Origin: Lampris incognitus
Taxonomy: Eukaryota; Chordata; Actinopteri; Lampriformes; Lampridae
DNA: 64,000 nt
Reading direction: 5' to 3'
Assembly (NCBI RefSeq): GCF_029633865.1
Contig: NC_079221.1
Coordinates: forward strand, 2,920,437 to 2,984,436
Shown here: one piece after another, positions 24,163 through 42,450 of the stretch
How the letters are laid out: the number at the start of each line of letters is the position of its first letter
Numbering within the stretch: position 1 is the stretch's first letter
The notes under the pieces: model-generated
The model's input: only the letters and a program-made list of their open reading frames with translations
Told to the model about the DNA's origin: nothing
Database searches by the model: none
Translations under genes and position numbers: made by a program

Positions 24163-24826
24163 TGCAGCACACAGCACACAGTACACAGCACACAGTACAT
24201 AGCACATAGCACACAGCACATAGCACACAGGACACAGTACATAGCACATAGCACACAGCACATAGCACATAGCACACAGCACATAGCACACAGTACATAG
24301 CACACAGGACACAGCACATAGCACATAGCACACAGCACATAGCACACAGTACATAGCACACAGGACACAGCACATAGCACATAGCACACAGCACATAGCA
24401 CACAGTACATAGCACATAGCACACAGCACATAGCACACAGGACACAGCACATAGCACATAGCACACAGCACACAGGACACAGCACACAGCACATAGCACA
24501 TAGCACACAGCACACAGCACATAGCACACAGCACATAGGACACAGCACACAGCACATAGCACATAGCACACAGCACACAGCACATAGCACACAGCACACA
24601 GCACATAGCACACAGCACACAGCACATAGCACACAGTACACAGCACACAGCACATAGCACACAGCACACAGCACATAGCACACAGCACACAGCACATAGC
24701 ACACAGCACATAGCACACAGCACACAGCACATAGCACACAGGACACAGCACACAGTACACAGCACACAGCACACAGCACATAGCACATAGCACACAGCAC
24801 ACAGCACACAGCACATAGCACATAGC
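24163..24826. repeat. Minisatellite, 7-bp unit, about 95 copies
   Basis: Units AGCACAC, AGCACAT, AGTACAT, AGTACAC and AGGACAC are mixed in tandem. All three minus-strand frames stay open as CVLCAVC-type peptides because 7 is not a multiple of 3. They are repeat artefacts. Confidence 0.95.
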
Positions 24827-24936
24827 TAACCTAGATATAAGAAACCTCTGCTGGAATTCTTGAGAGGGAGACAGGCAGGCCGAGCATATGCAGAACCGAT
24901 TGCGATCTGAGTAGACAGACAACTTTTTTGGCGCTT

Positions 24937-24938
<2 letters not shown>

Positions 24939-25009
<71 letters not shown>
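24939..25009. repeat. TG microsatellite
   Basis: A TG run of about 35 units. Confidence 0.97.
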
Positions 25010-25011
<2 letters not shown>

Positions 25012-25959
25012 ACTACAGTCCCTTATCCCTGCATATTGAATTCTCTGGCAGCATTCTGCAGTGTGTGTGCACAGAGCTGACATCCTGCCAAGGGTGTGCT
25101 CTCATTTTCCCCCTCGCTCTGCCTCAGCCCCCACCTCCCCTCTTGGTGTATCCACTGATGGAGCGCTCTGGTAGTAAACTTGGAGCAGAGGAACCAGCGA
25201 CCACAAAGGAGAGCGGTATTGATTTTGTGCATTTTCTGGACAAGACCTTGCTGTCGTACGAGTTACAGCGGTCCAGTATTTCACGGTAAAAATGGGAATG
25301 CTGGCTTAAGGTCATGAAGATTCACATTATCCTGGAAAAGATGGGAAAAATGTCACAAAGGGTGAATGCAAAAGTCGTGTTAAGAGTTTTCCCCTCTTCG
25401 CTCTCTCTCCTCCCCCCTCCCCCCCCCCTTCCTCCCTCCCCTCAGGAAGCTCATGATGGCTGCCATATTCTGAGAACCTCCAGCCACTATTTAGTATCAT
25501 AGGCGTCATTGTGAGCCAAGGGATGGATGAAGAGGGAGGTCAGATACAGATCACCCTCCATGGTGTTACTAGCAAAAAGCCCGGGGTGACAGCACATGCT
25601 GAGCAGTAGGGCATACTTTATAAAGGGGGTTGTGAGTGGTTAATATTTGCTTTACTAATGTTAAAAACTAATTTATTAATCATCATAAATCATTAATAAG
25701 TTGATGCAGCAATTTAACAAGACTTTTTGGGGTAATCAGGTTGGGAGACCACCCGGGAGTCTTCATAAACAATCTGAAACTACGTGATTAGATGATCAGA
25801 TAAATGAGAACATCAGCAAGAAGATTAAAAATGCACAAGTTTCCCTGTGAAACCTGACGAAATGTTTTACAGCACACAGACGAGGTACACGGCTATAATC
25901 ACAGACGCATTACCTCTTCGCTGCAGATCTTGCAAAAGCTGTTTCTCCCGCAAGACCAC
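25010..25959. other. Unassigned, nothing supported
   Basis: Non-coding sequence with a short pyrimidine run at about 25393-25442. No exon recognised. Confidence 0.4.
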
Positions 25960-28900
25960 CACATCTCTCACTCTTCAAACACCACTACATCTCTCACTCT
26001 TCTTCTCTTCAAACACCACTACATCGCTCACTCTTCTTCTCTTCAAACACCACTACATCGCTCACTCTTCTTCTCTTCAAACACCACTACATCGCTCACT
26101 CTTCTTCCCCTCAAACACCACATCGCTCACTCTTCTTCCCCTCAAACACCACTACATCTCTCACTCTTCTTCCCCTCAAACACCACATCTCTCACTCTTC
26201 TTCCCCTCAAACACCACTACATCTCTCACTCTTCTTCCCCTCAAACACCACTACATCGCTCACTCTTCTTCTCTTCAAACACCACTACATCTCTCACTCT
26301 TCTTCTCTTCAAACACCACTAAACCTCACTCTTCAAACACCACCACATCGCTCACTCTTCTTCCCCTCAAACACCACCACATCGCTCACTCTTCTTCTCT
26401 TCAAACACCACCACATCGCTCACTCTTCTTCCCCTCAAACACCACTACATCTCTCACTCTTCTTCTCTTCAAACACCACATCTCTCACTCTTCTTCCCCT
26501 CAAACACACCCACACCGCTCACTCTTCTTCCCCTCAAACACCACTACATCGCTCACTCTTCTTCTCTTCAAACACCACTACATCGCTCACTCTTCTTCTC
26601 TTCAAACACCACCACATCTCTCACTCTTCTTCCCCTCAAACACCACATCGCTCACTCTTCTTCCCCTCAAACACCACCACATCGTTCACTCTTCTTCCCC
26701 TCAAACACCACTACATCTCTCACTCTTCTTCTCTTCAAACACCACTACATCTCTCACTCTTCAAACACCACTAAATCTCTCACTCTTCTTCCCCTCAAAC
26801 ACCACTACATCGCTCACTCTTCTTCTCTTCAAACACCACATCTCTCACTCTTCTTCTCTTCAAACACCACTACATCGCTCAGTCTTCTTCCCCTCAAACA
26901 CCACATCGCTCACTCTTCTTCCCCTCAAACACCACATCTCTCACTCTTCTTCCCTTCAAACACCACTACATCTCTCACTCTTCTTCCCCTCAAACACCAC
27001 TACATCCCTCATTCTTCTTCCCCTCAAACACCACCACATCGCTCACTCTTCTTCCCCTCAAACACCACATCTCTCACTCTTCTTCTCTTCAAACACCACT
27101 ACATCGCTCACTCTTCTTCTCTTCAAACACCACATCTCTCACTCTTCTTCTCTTCAAACACCACTAAACCTCACTCTTCAAACACTACTATATCGCTCAC
27201 TCTTCTTCCCCTCAAACACCACTACATCTCTCACTCTTCTTCCCCTCAAACACCACCACATCGCTCACTCTTCTTCCCCTCAAACACCACATCTCTCACT
27301 CTTCTTCTCTTCAAACACCACTACATCTCTCACTCTTCTTCCCCTCAAACACCACATCTCTCACTCTTCTTCCCCTCAAACACCACTACATCTCTCACTC
27401 TTCTTCCCCTCAAACACCACATCTCTCACTCTTCTTCTCTTCAAACACCACTACATCTCTCACTCTTCTTCTCTTCAAACACCACTACATCGCTCACTCT
27501 TCTTCCCCTCAAACACCACTACATCTCTCACTCTTCTTCTCTTCAAACACCACTAAACCTCACTCTTCTTCTCTTCAAACACCACTAAATCTCTCAATCT
27601 TCTTCCCTTCAAGCACCACTACATCTCTCACTCTTCAAACACCACTAAATCTCTCACTCTTCTTCTCTTCAAACACCACTACATCTCTCACTCTTCTTCC
27701 CCTCAAACACCACTACATCTTTCACTCTTCTTCCCCTCAAACACCACTACATCTCTCACTCTTCTTCTCTTCAAACACCACTACATCTCTCACTCTTCTT
27801 CCCCTCAAACACCACTACATCTCTCACTCTTCTTCCCCTCAAACACCACCACATCGCTCACTCTTCTTCCCCTCAAACACCACTACATCTCTCACTCTTC
27901 TTCCCCTCAAACACCACTACATCTCTCACTCTTCTTCCCTTCAAACACCACTACATCTCTCACTCTTCTTCTCTTCAAACACCACTACATCTCTCACTCT
28001 TCTTCCCCTCAAACACCACATCTCTCACTTTTCTTCTCTTCAAACACCACATCTCTCACTCTTCTTCTCTTCAAACACCACATCGCTCACTCTTCTTCCC
28101 TTCAAACACCACTACATCTCTCACTCTTCTTCCCTTCAAACACCACATCGCTCACTCTTCTTCCCCTCAAACACCACTACATCTCTCTCTTCTTCCCCTC
28201 AAACACCACATCTCTCTCTTCTTCCCTTCAAACACCACATCTCTCACTCTTCTTCCCTTCAAACACCACTACAGCTCTCACTCTTCTTCCCTTCAAACAC
28301 CACCACATCGCTCACTCTTCTTCCCTTCAAACACCACATCTCTCACTCTTCTTCTCTTCAAACACCACTACATCTCTCACTCTTCTTCTCTTCAAACACC
28401 ACTACATCTCTCACTCTTCTTCTCTCAAAGACCACTACATCTCTCACTCTTCTTCTCTTCAAACACCACATCTCTCACTCTTCTTCTCTTCAAACACCAC
28501 TACATCTCTCACTCTTCTTCCCCTCAAACACCACATCTCTCACTCTTCTTCTCTTCAAACACCACTACATCTCTCACTCTTCAAACACCACTACATCTCT
28601 CACTCTTCTTCTCTTCAAACACCACTACATCGCTCACTCTTCTTCTCTTCAAACACCACTAAATCTCTCACTCTTCTTCTCTTCAAACACCACTACATCT
28701 CTCACTCTTCTTCTCTTCAAACACCACTACATCGCTCACTCTTCTTCTCTTCAAACACCACTACATCTCTCACTCTTCAAACACCACTACATCTCTCACT
28801 CTTCTTCTCTTCAAACACCACTACATCGCTCACTCTTCTTCTCTTCAAACACCACTAAATCTCTCACTCTTCTTCTCTTCAAACACCACTACATCTCTCA

Positions 28901-29360
28901 CTCTTCTTCTCTTCAAACACCACTACATCGCTCACTCTTCTTCTCTTCAAACACCACTACATCTCTCACTCTTCTTCTCTTCAAACACCACCACATCTCT
29001 CACTCTCCTTCTCTTCAAACACCACTACATCGCTCACTCTTCTTCTCTTCAAACACCACCACATCTCTCTCTCTTCTTCTCTTCAAACACCACTACATCT
29101 CTCACTCTCCTTCTCCTCAAACACCACCACATTTCTCACTCTTCTTCTCCTCAAACACCACCACATTTCTCACTCTTCTTCTCCTCAAACACCACCACAT
29201 CGCTCACTCTTCTTCTCCTCAAACACCACCACATTTCTCACTCTTCTTCTCCTCAAACACCACCACATCGCTCACTCTTCTTCTCCTCAAACACCACCAC
29301 ATTTCTCACTCTTCTTCTCCTCAAACACCACCACATTTCTCACTCTTCTTCTCCTCAAAA
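25960..29360. repeat. Minisatellite, 31/34-bp pyrimidine-rich units, about 100 copies
   Basis: The unit is CTCACTCTTCTTCTCTTCAA followed by ACACCACTACATCT (34 bp). Shorter forms lack the CTA triplet (31 bp), and other forms swap TCTCTTC, TCCCCTC and TCCCTTC or TCT and TCG. The 3' end (from about 29100) is more homogeneous, with CTCCTC and CATTTCT variants. The plus strand is nearly free of G. The 569-codon open frame at 25847-27556 is a by-product. Confidence 0.95.
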
Positions 29361-29487
29361 CAAATGCATGAGCTGCCACAGGCTGAATGTAGATCTTCCT
29401 GACAAAGAAGAACTTCTTCTGCGAAATATTACCGCTTTGGTCCAAAGTTTTGCACAAAGTCAGCAAAAATCCCAAACTGCCCTAATT

Positions 29488-29935
29488 AGGCCATCCGGGT
29501 AGTGTACCAGTCTATTCTGTTGCCTACCACCACTAGGCTCGCCGGTTCGAATCCCCGTGTTACCTCAAGCTTGGTCAGGTGTCCCTACAGACATAATTGG
29601 CCGTGTCTGCAGGTGGGAAGCCGGATGTGGGTATGTGTCCTGGACGCTGCACTAGTGCCTCCTCTGGTTGGTCGGGGCGCCTGTTCGGGGGGGAGGGGGA
29701 ACTCAGGGGGGAATAGCGAGATCCTCCCACGTGCTACGCCCCCCTGGTGAAACTCCTCACTGTCAGGTGAAAAGAAGCGGCTGGTGACTCCACGTGTATT
29801 GGAGGAGACATGTGGTAGTCTGCAGCCCTTCCCAGATCGGCAGAGGGGGTGGAGCAGAGACCGGGACGGCTTGGAAAGTGGGGGTAATTGGCCGGATACA
29901 ACTGGGGAGAAAGAAGAGAAACCCCCCCTCCCCAA
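29488..29935 (+). mobile_element. tRNA-derived SINE, CCGGGTAG family, about 445 bp
   Basis: The head CCATCCGGGTAGTGTACCAG is followed by the B-box CGGTTCGAATCCCCG. The body includes CTCCTCTGGTTGGTCGGGGC and GGAGACATGTGGTAGTCTGC. It ends at ACAACTGGGGAGAAAGAAG with an A/C-rich tail. Confidence 0.85.
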
Positions 29936-32020
29936 AATAAAACAAAAAGCTCCCCTACTAAACTTAACTACTGTAACTGTAGTTGCTCATGCGCTGCATT
30001 TTCATGTCACGTTATTCACTGAGAGTATGACTCGGTAGCCTTTGCCGGTCACGTGGCTTCTGAGAGAATGTCTATGGAGATCCTTTCGTATTGATAAAAA
30101 GTGGGCTCCCAACATGGGAAGTCTTTTTATTGATATGTTAAAAGAGCTTATGACTGATTCATAATGCATTAACATATGAGCTCTTAACCATTAATCAAGT
30201 CAGTCGCGTGTAAAACCTCCATAAAAGTAAGCCTTGTTGTAAAGCGGTGCCAGAAGTAGGCTGAGAATCAAGCTGAGCTTAACAAAGAAGTAACTCGAGT
30301 GAAGACCGGAAGTGGGGACTGACCTCACATAACACACTGCCAGTCCCCCCCACCCACCCACCCCCACAGGCCTATCCTAATAAGCACTTCTTTAGGAGAC
30401 TGGGGGTGTTTCGAAGTGATTAGTTGGGAATGATTAAGCACTGCATTCAAATACAGTGATGGCCACATTTGCACCCAAATAGAGACACTATTTAGACAGT
30501 GATGAGAATCGATGGCTCAAGCACATGCGAGGGGAGCTGATTAACATTTCTGCCCACACGGCTAATCAATGCCTTCAAAACGTCATATCAAATCAAACGT
30601 TTGACGAACATATGTTGAGTGAGTGTGTAGGAACAGCGGGTAGATGGACTTTCCATTATTTTCGTCTGCTTTGTATTCAGGTCAGGAAGGGGGTTAGAGA
30701 GAGAGGGAGAGAGAGAGAGAGAGAGAGGGAGAGAGTGTGACAAAACACTGTTTTGTCTGATGAGGGTTGTGTATCACCGAGGTAGGGAGGGAGGAGGCTG
30801 GAAACCCTGCAGGAGCTGCTGAGTCATCACGCTGGCGAGGAGGGAGACGAGAGGTGGAATCTGTGTCTGAGCTGGCAGGCTGGCACAGTTACCATGGCAC
30901 AAATAGCCTGGACACCGAGGGAAATGTGGCGGACTGCAGGAGGGCATGGGGGCTGGAGTGGGCGGGGGGGAGGGGGGGACAGGCAGGAGCACTAGCCTTC
31001 CGTGTCCCCATCCCCTTTCATGTCCATGTCCCAGACAGCACAAGTGCCAGCGCACCATCAGGGACACGCAGATGGTGCGCTCCTAGGTGGATGTGGGTGT
31101 GATGCAGAGCTGCTGAGGGCAAAACTTGTCCTCACTGCCGCAGCCCACACTCACATTCATACTACAGCACAGCAGATCAACACATCCACCTCAGCCGAAA
31201 AAGCCTGCTCTCCCTCTGCCTACCGCCAAACGCAACACGGGACGACTGAAACCGGAGAGTATGAAACAACAACCTGAGCTTTTAAGTAGGTTATCAGGGA
31301 ACACACGGCAGACTTGATGCAAGTGGGGGAAAAAGTACAGAAGAAGGCAAACATTGCAGCAAATATGCAAAAAAAAAAAAGAAGAGAAAATTGAAACACT
31401 GCCGTTAAGATTAAAATGCCACCGGAGCGTCGAAAACATGCCATCATTGTGCAAAGCGAACAAAGGAGCGTTCCACAGAGGAGAGGGTTTTTCCTAACAG
31501 CATGAAAGCACTTTCTCACAGGAGCAAGGATGACATCCCCCCGACTCGGGTTCTTGTTGTTTAACTCCAAACATTTAACATGCACAGACCTGCACCAGTT
31601 TCACCGCTATTCGGTGGAACGAAAAAGGAAACGACATTTAAAAAAAAAAAGCTTTCAAGGAAAGATGTGTAGGGAGGGGCTGCTCAGAGGCGTTTAAAGG
31701 TTAAAACGGTTTCCACACACACAAGATAATTCAATTATGCCATTAATGAGGGCATGCCAGACAAATGGCTAACAAGTAGGAAAGATGACAAAACCATATC
31801 GACTGCCCTCTGGAGGAAACGGGTCATTAACCTATGAAGACCTCCCCACGCTAAACAGGATTTAAGACCATGTCCGTACAATGCCGGCCTTTCTGACCAC
31901 TGAAAACAGCTTCAGAAAATGTTCCTCAAAGACGCCGCGTTTGAAAACAACAGTCTAGCACTGTCGTTTCCAGAACACTGATGTATAATTGTCATTTTAT
32001 CTCAGAAAAAGCTGACAGAA
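29936..32020. other. Non-coding sequence, nothing supported
   Basis: Probably a 5' intron of the acvr1-like gene if its promoter is the CpG island near 42 kb. Contains a GA tract at about 30697-30736. No coding exon recognised. Confidence 0.4.
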
Positions 32021-32024
32021 GGAA

Positions 32025-32261
32025 GAAGATAGACTTTGTCATTGTATAGAATACAATGAAATTGGGGCGGCACGGTGGTGCAGTGGTTAGCGCGGTCGCC
32101 TCACAGCAAGAAGGTCCTGGGTTCGAGCACCGGGGTAGTCCAACCTTGGGGGTCGTCCTGTGTGGAGTTGGCATGTTCTCCCCGTGTCTGCGTGGGTTTC
32201 CTCCCACAGTCCAAACTCCAAAGACATGTAGGTTAGGTGAATCAGCTGTACTAACTTGTCC

Positions 32262-32315
<54 letters not shown>

Positions 32316-34480
32316 GTGATGGCCTGGCGGCCTGTCCAGGGTGTCTCCCCACCTGCCGCCCAATGACTGCTGGGATAGGCTCCAGCATCCCGCCCCACGA
32401 GAGCAGGATAAGCGGTTTGGATAATGGATGGATGGATGGACAGTGAAATTAAGAGCACTGCTCCTGATTGGTTCATTAAACACACAGGGAAACAAAACAA
32501 AAACAACCACAACATCCAAACAATCTCATCCAACAACAGAGGTTCTAAAATAATGAATAAGATAAAACAGGTAAATACAGTGTGATTTTGTACTTGAATA
32601 GATATAATTACTGAGCTAGAATGAATGTAATTATTGCACTGGTATGAAGGAATGGTTTGCTCTAGAAAGACAGTCAACATACTGCACACGAGGGTCATTC
32701 AGTGCTTATTGGAGTTCAGTGTACTTATGGCCCAGGGAAAGAAACTGTTTTTAAATCTGGTGGTCTGTATCTTGATGGTCTTGTAGCACCTGCCAGAGGG
32801 CATCAGGTCAAACAGGTGGTGTCCAGGATGAGAAGTGTCTTTTAAAATGTTCTTGGCTCTGCTGAGGCAGCGGGAGCTGGAAATGTCTTCCAGGGAGGGC
32901 AGAGGGCAGCCGAGCATTTTCTGTGCAGTGTTGATGGCCCTCTGAAGAGCTCTCCTGTCTGCTGCTGCTGAGCAGCCAGCGTGCCATGCTGAGATGCAGT
33001 CCGCCAGTACGCTCTTGATGGCGGAGCGGTAGAAGGCCACCAGCAGCTTTTCTTCAAGCCTATTTTCCTGAGCACTCTCAGGAAGTGTAGTTGCTGCTGT
33101 GCCTTCTAACAACCGCTATGGTGTCAGCTGACCAGGAGAGGTCCTCAGAGATGTGGGGGTTCCCAGGAATTTGGAGGTTGGAACCTTTTCCATACAATCC
33201 CCGTTGATGTAGTGTGGCAGGGCCTATCTACTCTGTGCTTCCTGAAGTCAATAAGGATTTTTTTTTTTTTTGGGTGTTCAGTGTCAGGATGTTTGTTGAA
33301 CACAACCCTGTCGATTTCTGGACCTCATCTCTGTAGGCCAACTCATCTCCTCCTGTGATAAGGCCGACCACAGTGGTGTCATCCACGAATCTAATGATGG
33401 TGTTAGTGGGATGGGTTGGAGTGCAGTCACAGGTGTATAGAGCATAGAGAAATGGACTCAGCACAGAGCCTTGTGGAGAGCAAGTGCTGAGCATGAGGGC
33501 GGAGGAGAGGTGGGGGCCAAGTTTAACAGTTTGTGGGCAGTTAGTGAGTAAGTCCTTTATCTATGTGCAGGTGGGAAGGGGGAGGCTTAAGTCAGACAGT
33601 TTACTGACTAGTACGTCTGGAATGACTGTATTGAATGCTGAGCTATAGTCTATGACGAGCATGCTTACATAGTTCCCCGTTAAGTGACTCAGTGTTGTGT
33701 GAAGAGCTGTGGTGATGGCACTCAGCAGAGCTGTGATGGCATCTTCAGTGATGGCATCTTCAGTAGCTCTGTAAGCAAACTGATGTGGGTCGAAGGAGGG
33801 AGGGAGGCTGACTCTGATGTGCTGTGAGACCAGTCTCTCAAAACACTTCATGACTACTGAAGTGTGTGTGATCGGTCTGAAGTTGTTTGGATTGTCGATG
33901 GCTGGCTTTTAGGGGACAGGGATGACTAATGGCTGACTTTAGACAGGTTGGCTCGATGGCTTGTGTTAGAGAAAGATTAAAGATCTTAGTGTGAAGACCC
34001 CTGAGAGCTGGTCAGCACAGGCTTTAAGTACCTTCCCAGAAAATCGGTCAGGACCAGCGGCCTTCCTCGGGTTCACCAACCTGAGCACATGTCTCACTTC
34101 ATGTTCCTGTGGAGCGAGTGTGTGGGTGCCAGAGGCAGGTGGAGGCAATGAATCTCTGTTAGGCCTTTTTACCTCAGAGTGGGAAAAGAAACGGTTTAGT
34201 TCCTCTGCCAGTGAGGCATCGGCGTTGACTGTCACAGGGTTGCTGTCCTTGTGGTTCGTGATGCGCTGTATTCCCTGCCACACCCGCTGTGGATCGTTGT
34301 CTGTGATATGGTCCTCGATTTTTCTTATAGGCCTCCTTGGTGACTTGATGCTTCCCCTAAGTTGGCTCAAGCAGTGTTTTGGTCTCTGAGAAGTGTCTGA
34401 ACTTCGCCAGTCATCCAGGGTTTCTGGTTGGAAAAGACCCGGATTCGTTTGTCAATAGTGACATTGTCAGTGTAGTTTTT
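32025..34480 (-). mobile_element. L2-type LINE, 5'-truncated, broken
   Basis: The minus-strand reverse transcriptase is readable in pieces: [80 protein letters not shown]. The C-terminal part ends ALQRAINTAQKMLGCPLPSL and FKNSFFPWAISTLN. The 3' end carries TTTCATTGTATTCTATACAA, as in common fish L2/CR1-group ends. The frame is broken several times (for example at about 33550 and 33100). A SINE sits in its 3' end (32064-32440). Confidence 0.8.
32064..32440 (+). mobile_element. tRNA-derived SINE (GGCGGCACGGTGG family) nested in the L2-type LINE
   Basis: Complete copy with head, a TG microsatellite (32266-32317) and GGAT tail. CAATGAAATT before it (32054-32063) and CAGTGAAATT after it (32441-32450) look like a 10-bp target duplication with one change. 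It interrupts the 3' end of the minus-strand LINE, so it is the younger insertion. Confidence 0.85.
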
Positions 34481-36170
34481 AGTTTTTAAGCGGCCTGTGC
34501 GTGCCCAATAAAAGAGACCTTTTCCATCGCTTCTACGTTTTAATGCGGATGGCAAACTTTTCAAAAACAATTGGAAAATGCTACGATGAAAAACTTTCTG
34601 CCATTTTTCGTTATGAAAACGCCAATTTTTCTGCATTTATATGGACGTGGTCTTAGAAAGACGAACTCCCCCCCCACACACACACGGCCCCTGCCATAGA
34701 TAAAGGAATCTGCAGAGTTCGTCGGTCCGGTCAAGCCCTATTTCCCTGGGCCATTAGCCACCCCCACCTTACAAAGTGAGGAATGTAATCAAATGTAAAT
34801 GCACCCCGCATACAGTTTAAGCCAGGGTCATTCAACGTGCACACAAACATAGCAACACACATTTGATACGCATTATCAATGTCATCAGAGACCATAGATT
34901 ATCTTTCTTCCAGCTGTAGTCCCAAGCGGCCTCCCACCAGTACCACTCCAGTATCCTCTGGACTGGAGCCAGATCTCCTCACAGCACTCTGGAAACAAAA
35001 AAAGCCTGCTCAAACCAGTTTCCCTAAAAGTTACAATCCTGAATATTTATATGCAAAAAATGCCCTTTGTGATATATTCTTATGATGGGAGTACTTACGA
35101 CACTATAGCTCTTGGTTACTGTCAAGTAGGAATTTCCTAAGAAAAAATGGATATGCTGCAAAGCCCTTTGAAGCCCTACGCATTCAATGTGGCTGCCAAA
35201 TATGGAAGAAAGGGCGAAGAAGTGGTGAATTTAAAGAAGCAGCAAAGCGTTTGTAACTAAGGAACAGACATGACAGAACAAGCCCGGAAAAGACCTTTAC
35301 CAACAGATACGACAACACTGATGACTAAAACCCAGGTTGGGAAGTTGCTAACACAACAGTGCGGTTGACTGTTTCACTTCAAATGGATGCCAATGCACTG
35401 AACAAGGGGTGGACCGATACCGACCGACTCTCAGTAATCGACGAGTCCAATGACTGACATTTGGAGCTAATATTAATTTGCATTAACATGAAAATTTGAC
35501 TGTCAAAATTTACAGCTGCAGAAACTCCAACACAGAACATGCTGGCTGTAACTCATCGTCCTCAAACTTTCCACCTTGTGCGTGGTTAGAGAAGCATATG
35601 GTTCACATTTACATACAAGCATATCAATTAAACTGGCCAACGGATGTGATCACTGGCTGGACTGATAATCAGCTGACCCCGATGCTGAACTGCAATTACC
35701 ATACATCACCACAGAACGCAGTAAATTTAACCTTGGGCCACACTACACAACTTTTAAAATCCTAAGATTATAAAAAGAATGGGCATCTCAGAATTAACGA
35801 CGGATTTTTGCGTTTTTACGACAATGGAAAAACCGAACATCACACACTTAACGACTATGCAAGATGAGAGATCACCCACCAGCCAGCGTGTCACCTGCAG
35901 CTGAACTGAGCTGAACATGCCCAACTCAACACAAGCTCTCGTGTTACTCTCACCTTACTCTCATGTTACTCCCACGTTACTACGAGACGCCGGTTGCAAA
36001 ACAAACACAAGACGGGGCAACTGCAGCCCAGTGTGGTTGTGATGGCACTTGCAATTCATGTTGTGCAGGCACTCGTGTCGCTGTCACAATTAACTTATCC
36101 TCCGTTTGTGTACTCCAATGCACCCGCGGACTGCTCCCCAGTCTGTTCGCCATTTTTCTTTCCCCATTTC
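34481..36170. other. Non-coding, nothing firmly supported
   Basis: The part at about 34490-34660 (many AAAA/TTTT runs with CGTTTTCAT-like words) may be a diverged DNA-transposon remnant. The rest shows no exon. Confidence 0.35.
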
Positions 36171-36293
36171 CATCCATCCATTATCCAAACCGCTTATCCT
36201 GCTCAGGGTTGCGGGGATGCTGGAGCCTATCCCAGCAGGCATTGGGCGGCAGGTGGGGAGACACCCTGGACAGGCCGCCAGTCCATCACAGGG

Positions 36294-36331
<38 letters not shown>
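36171..36331 (-). mobile_element. SINE 3' fragment, GGCGGCACGGTGG family
   Basis: Minus-strand 3' part only: CATCCATTATCCAAACCGCT and GGGCGGCAGGTGGGGAGACA, then a CA tract (36296-36330). The tRNA-like head is missing, and the copy stops at the microsatellite. Confidence 0.8.
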
Positions 36332-41449
<5,118 letters not shown>

Positions 41450-41824
41450 CTGTCACCCGCCGACCCTCCGGGAGGTGTCGCGTCTTACTGCCGCTCAGAG
41501 CCGCCGCTCAGAGCCGCCGATCAGGCTTCTCCTCCACCCCGACACAGAGCCCCCAACTAAACCCAACACAGGAGGAGGGCAGCAGCTCCGACACAGGGGG
41601 CAAAGACCCGACATGTACACAGAAGCAGCGGCGGCGGCGGATCCCGGCGGACCCAGCGCTCCCTGGGAGCACGTCCCATATGGACCCTCCAAGGAACAAC
41701 TCGAACTTCCGAGTGCGACCCTGCGAGACGAGCCTGGGAGACGAGCCTGGGCGCTGCTCGCAGGAGACGAACTGCTGCCTGCGTTTCGATTCTTAACGCT
41801 CCCTCACGGAACCACCGAACTCAC

Positions 41825-42118
41825 CTCGTAGGAATTCTGTAGGCGCTTCGCGGAGTCGGTGAATCGCTCAGACCCGAGCTACTCTGCCATGTCCCCACAA
41901 CCCGCCGACAATACCGTGTCTGTTCTCGAGTCTGCACCACGGAGGCTGCGTACGGCCAGCATGCTGGATCTGCGGCGGCGGCGGCGGCGGGACAAACGCG
42001 GGTTCGACGCTCATAATCCGGACCGCGCGTAACGCCGCATTCTGCAACTTTGTCCGCCGAACTTTGTCTTCATAATTCACAAGCCGCAGATCCGACCGGC
42101 GCTCCGGCAGCGCTGCAC
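41825..42118 (-). other. Candidate non-coding first exon of the acvr1-like gene
   Basis: Minus-strand sequence ends CTACGAG followed by GTGAGT at 41824-41819, a full-consensus donor inside the CpG island. The 5' limit given is arbitrary because the start site cannot be seen. No ATG-led coding frame of note reaches the donor. Confidence 0.4.
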
Positions 42119-42128
42119 CCCGACCGCG

Positions 42129-42242
42129 GAGCCTGGATTGGGGGCTGGACCGGAGCCTGGATTGGGGGCTGGACTGGAGGCTGGATTGGGGGCTGGACTG
42201 GAGGCTGGACTGGAGCCTGGATTGGGGGCTGGACTGGAGGAG
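42129..42242. repeat. 12-bp minisatellite inside the CpG island
   Basis: About nine 12-bp units alternate between GAGCCTGGATTG, GGGGCTGGACTG and GAGGCTGGATTG. The period of 12 keeps one frame open as WIGGWTG-type peptide, which I regard as chance. It lies between the CCAAT box and the candidate first-exon donor. Confidence 0.9.
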
Positions 42243-42450
42243 GAAGTTACCTTTGCGGGATCGCTGTAATTAGCGGAGCGTCGCCGCAGACATTCTCCCG
42301 GAAAGCACGTGACCCCCCCCCCCGGGGGGACTCCCGGTTCCGCGTTCCCATTGGCGGCGCGCACGCGAAAGTAGAGCGTCAAGATTTTACGCGTTGTTGC
42401 CCTTCGTCGCCTCGATTCCCCGGACTTCTTCATCGCGACCCCCCCCCCCC

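Larger units (their letters stand above)
41450..42450 (-). promoter_or_regulatory. CpG island, probable promoter of the acvr1-like gene
   Basis: Dense CpG and GGCGGCGG/CCGCCG runs stand out from the AT-rich surroundings. On the minus strand it holds a CCAAT box (42354-42350). An E-box GCACGTGAC lies at about 42305, and a perfect splice donor is visible at 41824. Its position and strand fit the start of the minus-strand receptor gene, 18 kb upstream of the candidate signal-peptide exon. It could also serve a divergent transcript. Confidence 0.55.

Noticed and set aside
24101-24922. Cysteine-rich open frames (CVLCAVC repeats) in three frames
   Set aside because: Product of a 7-bp tandem repeat read in every frame.
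25847-27556. 569-codon open frame rich in S, H, T and L
   Set aside because: Lies inside the 31/34-bp minisatellite and results from its lack of stops; no splice or family evidence.
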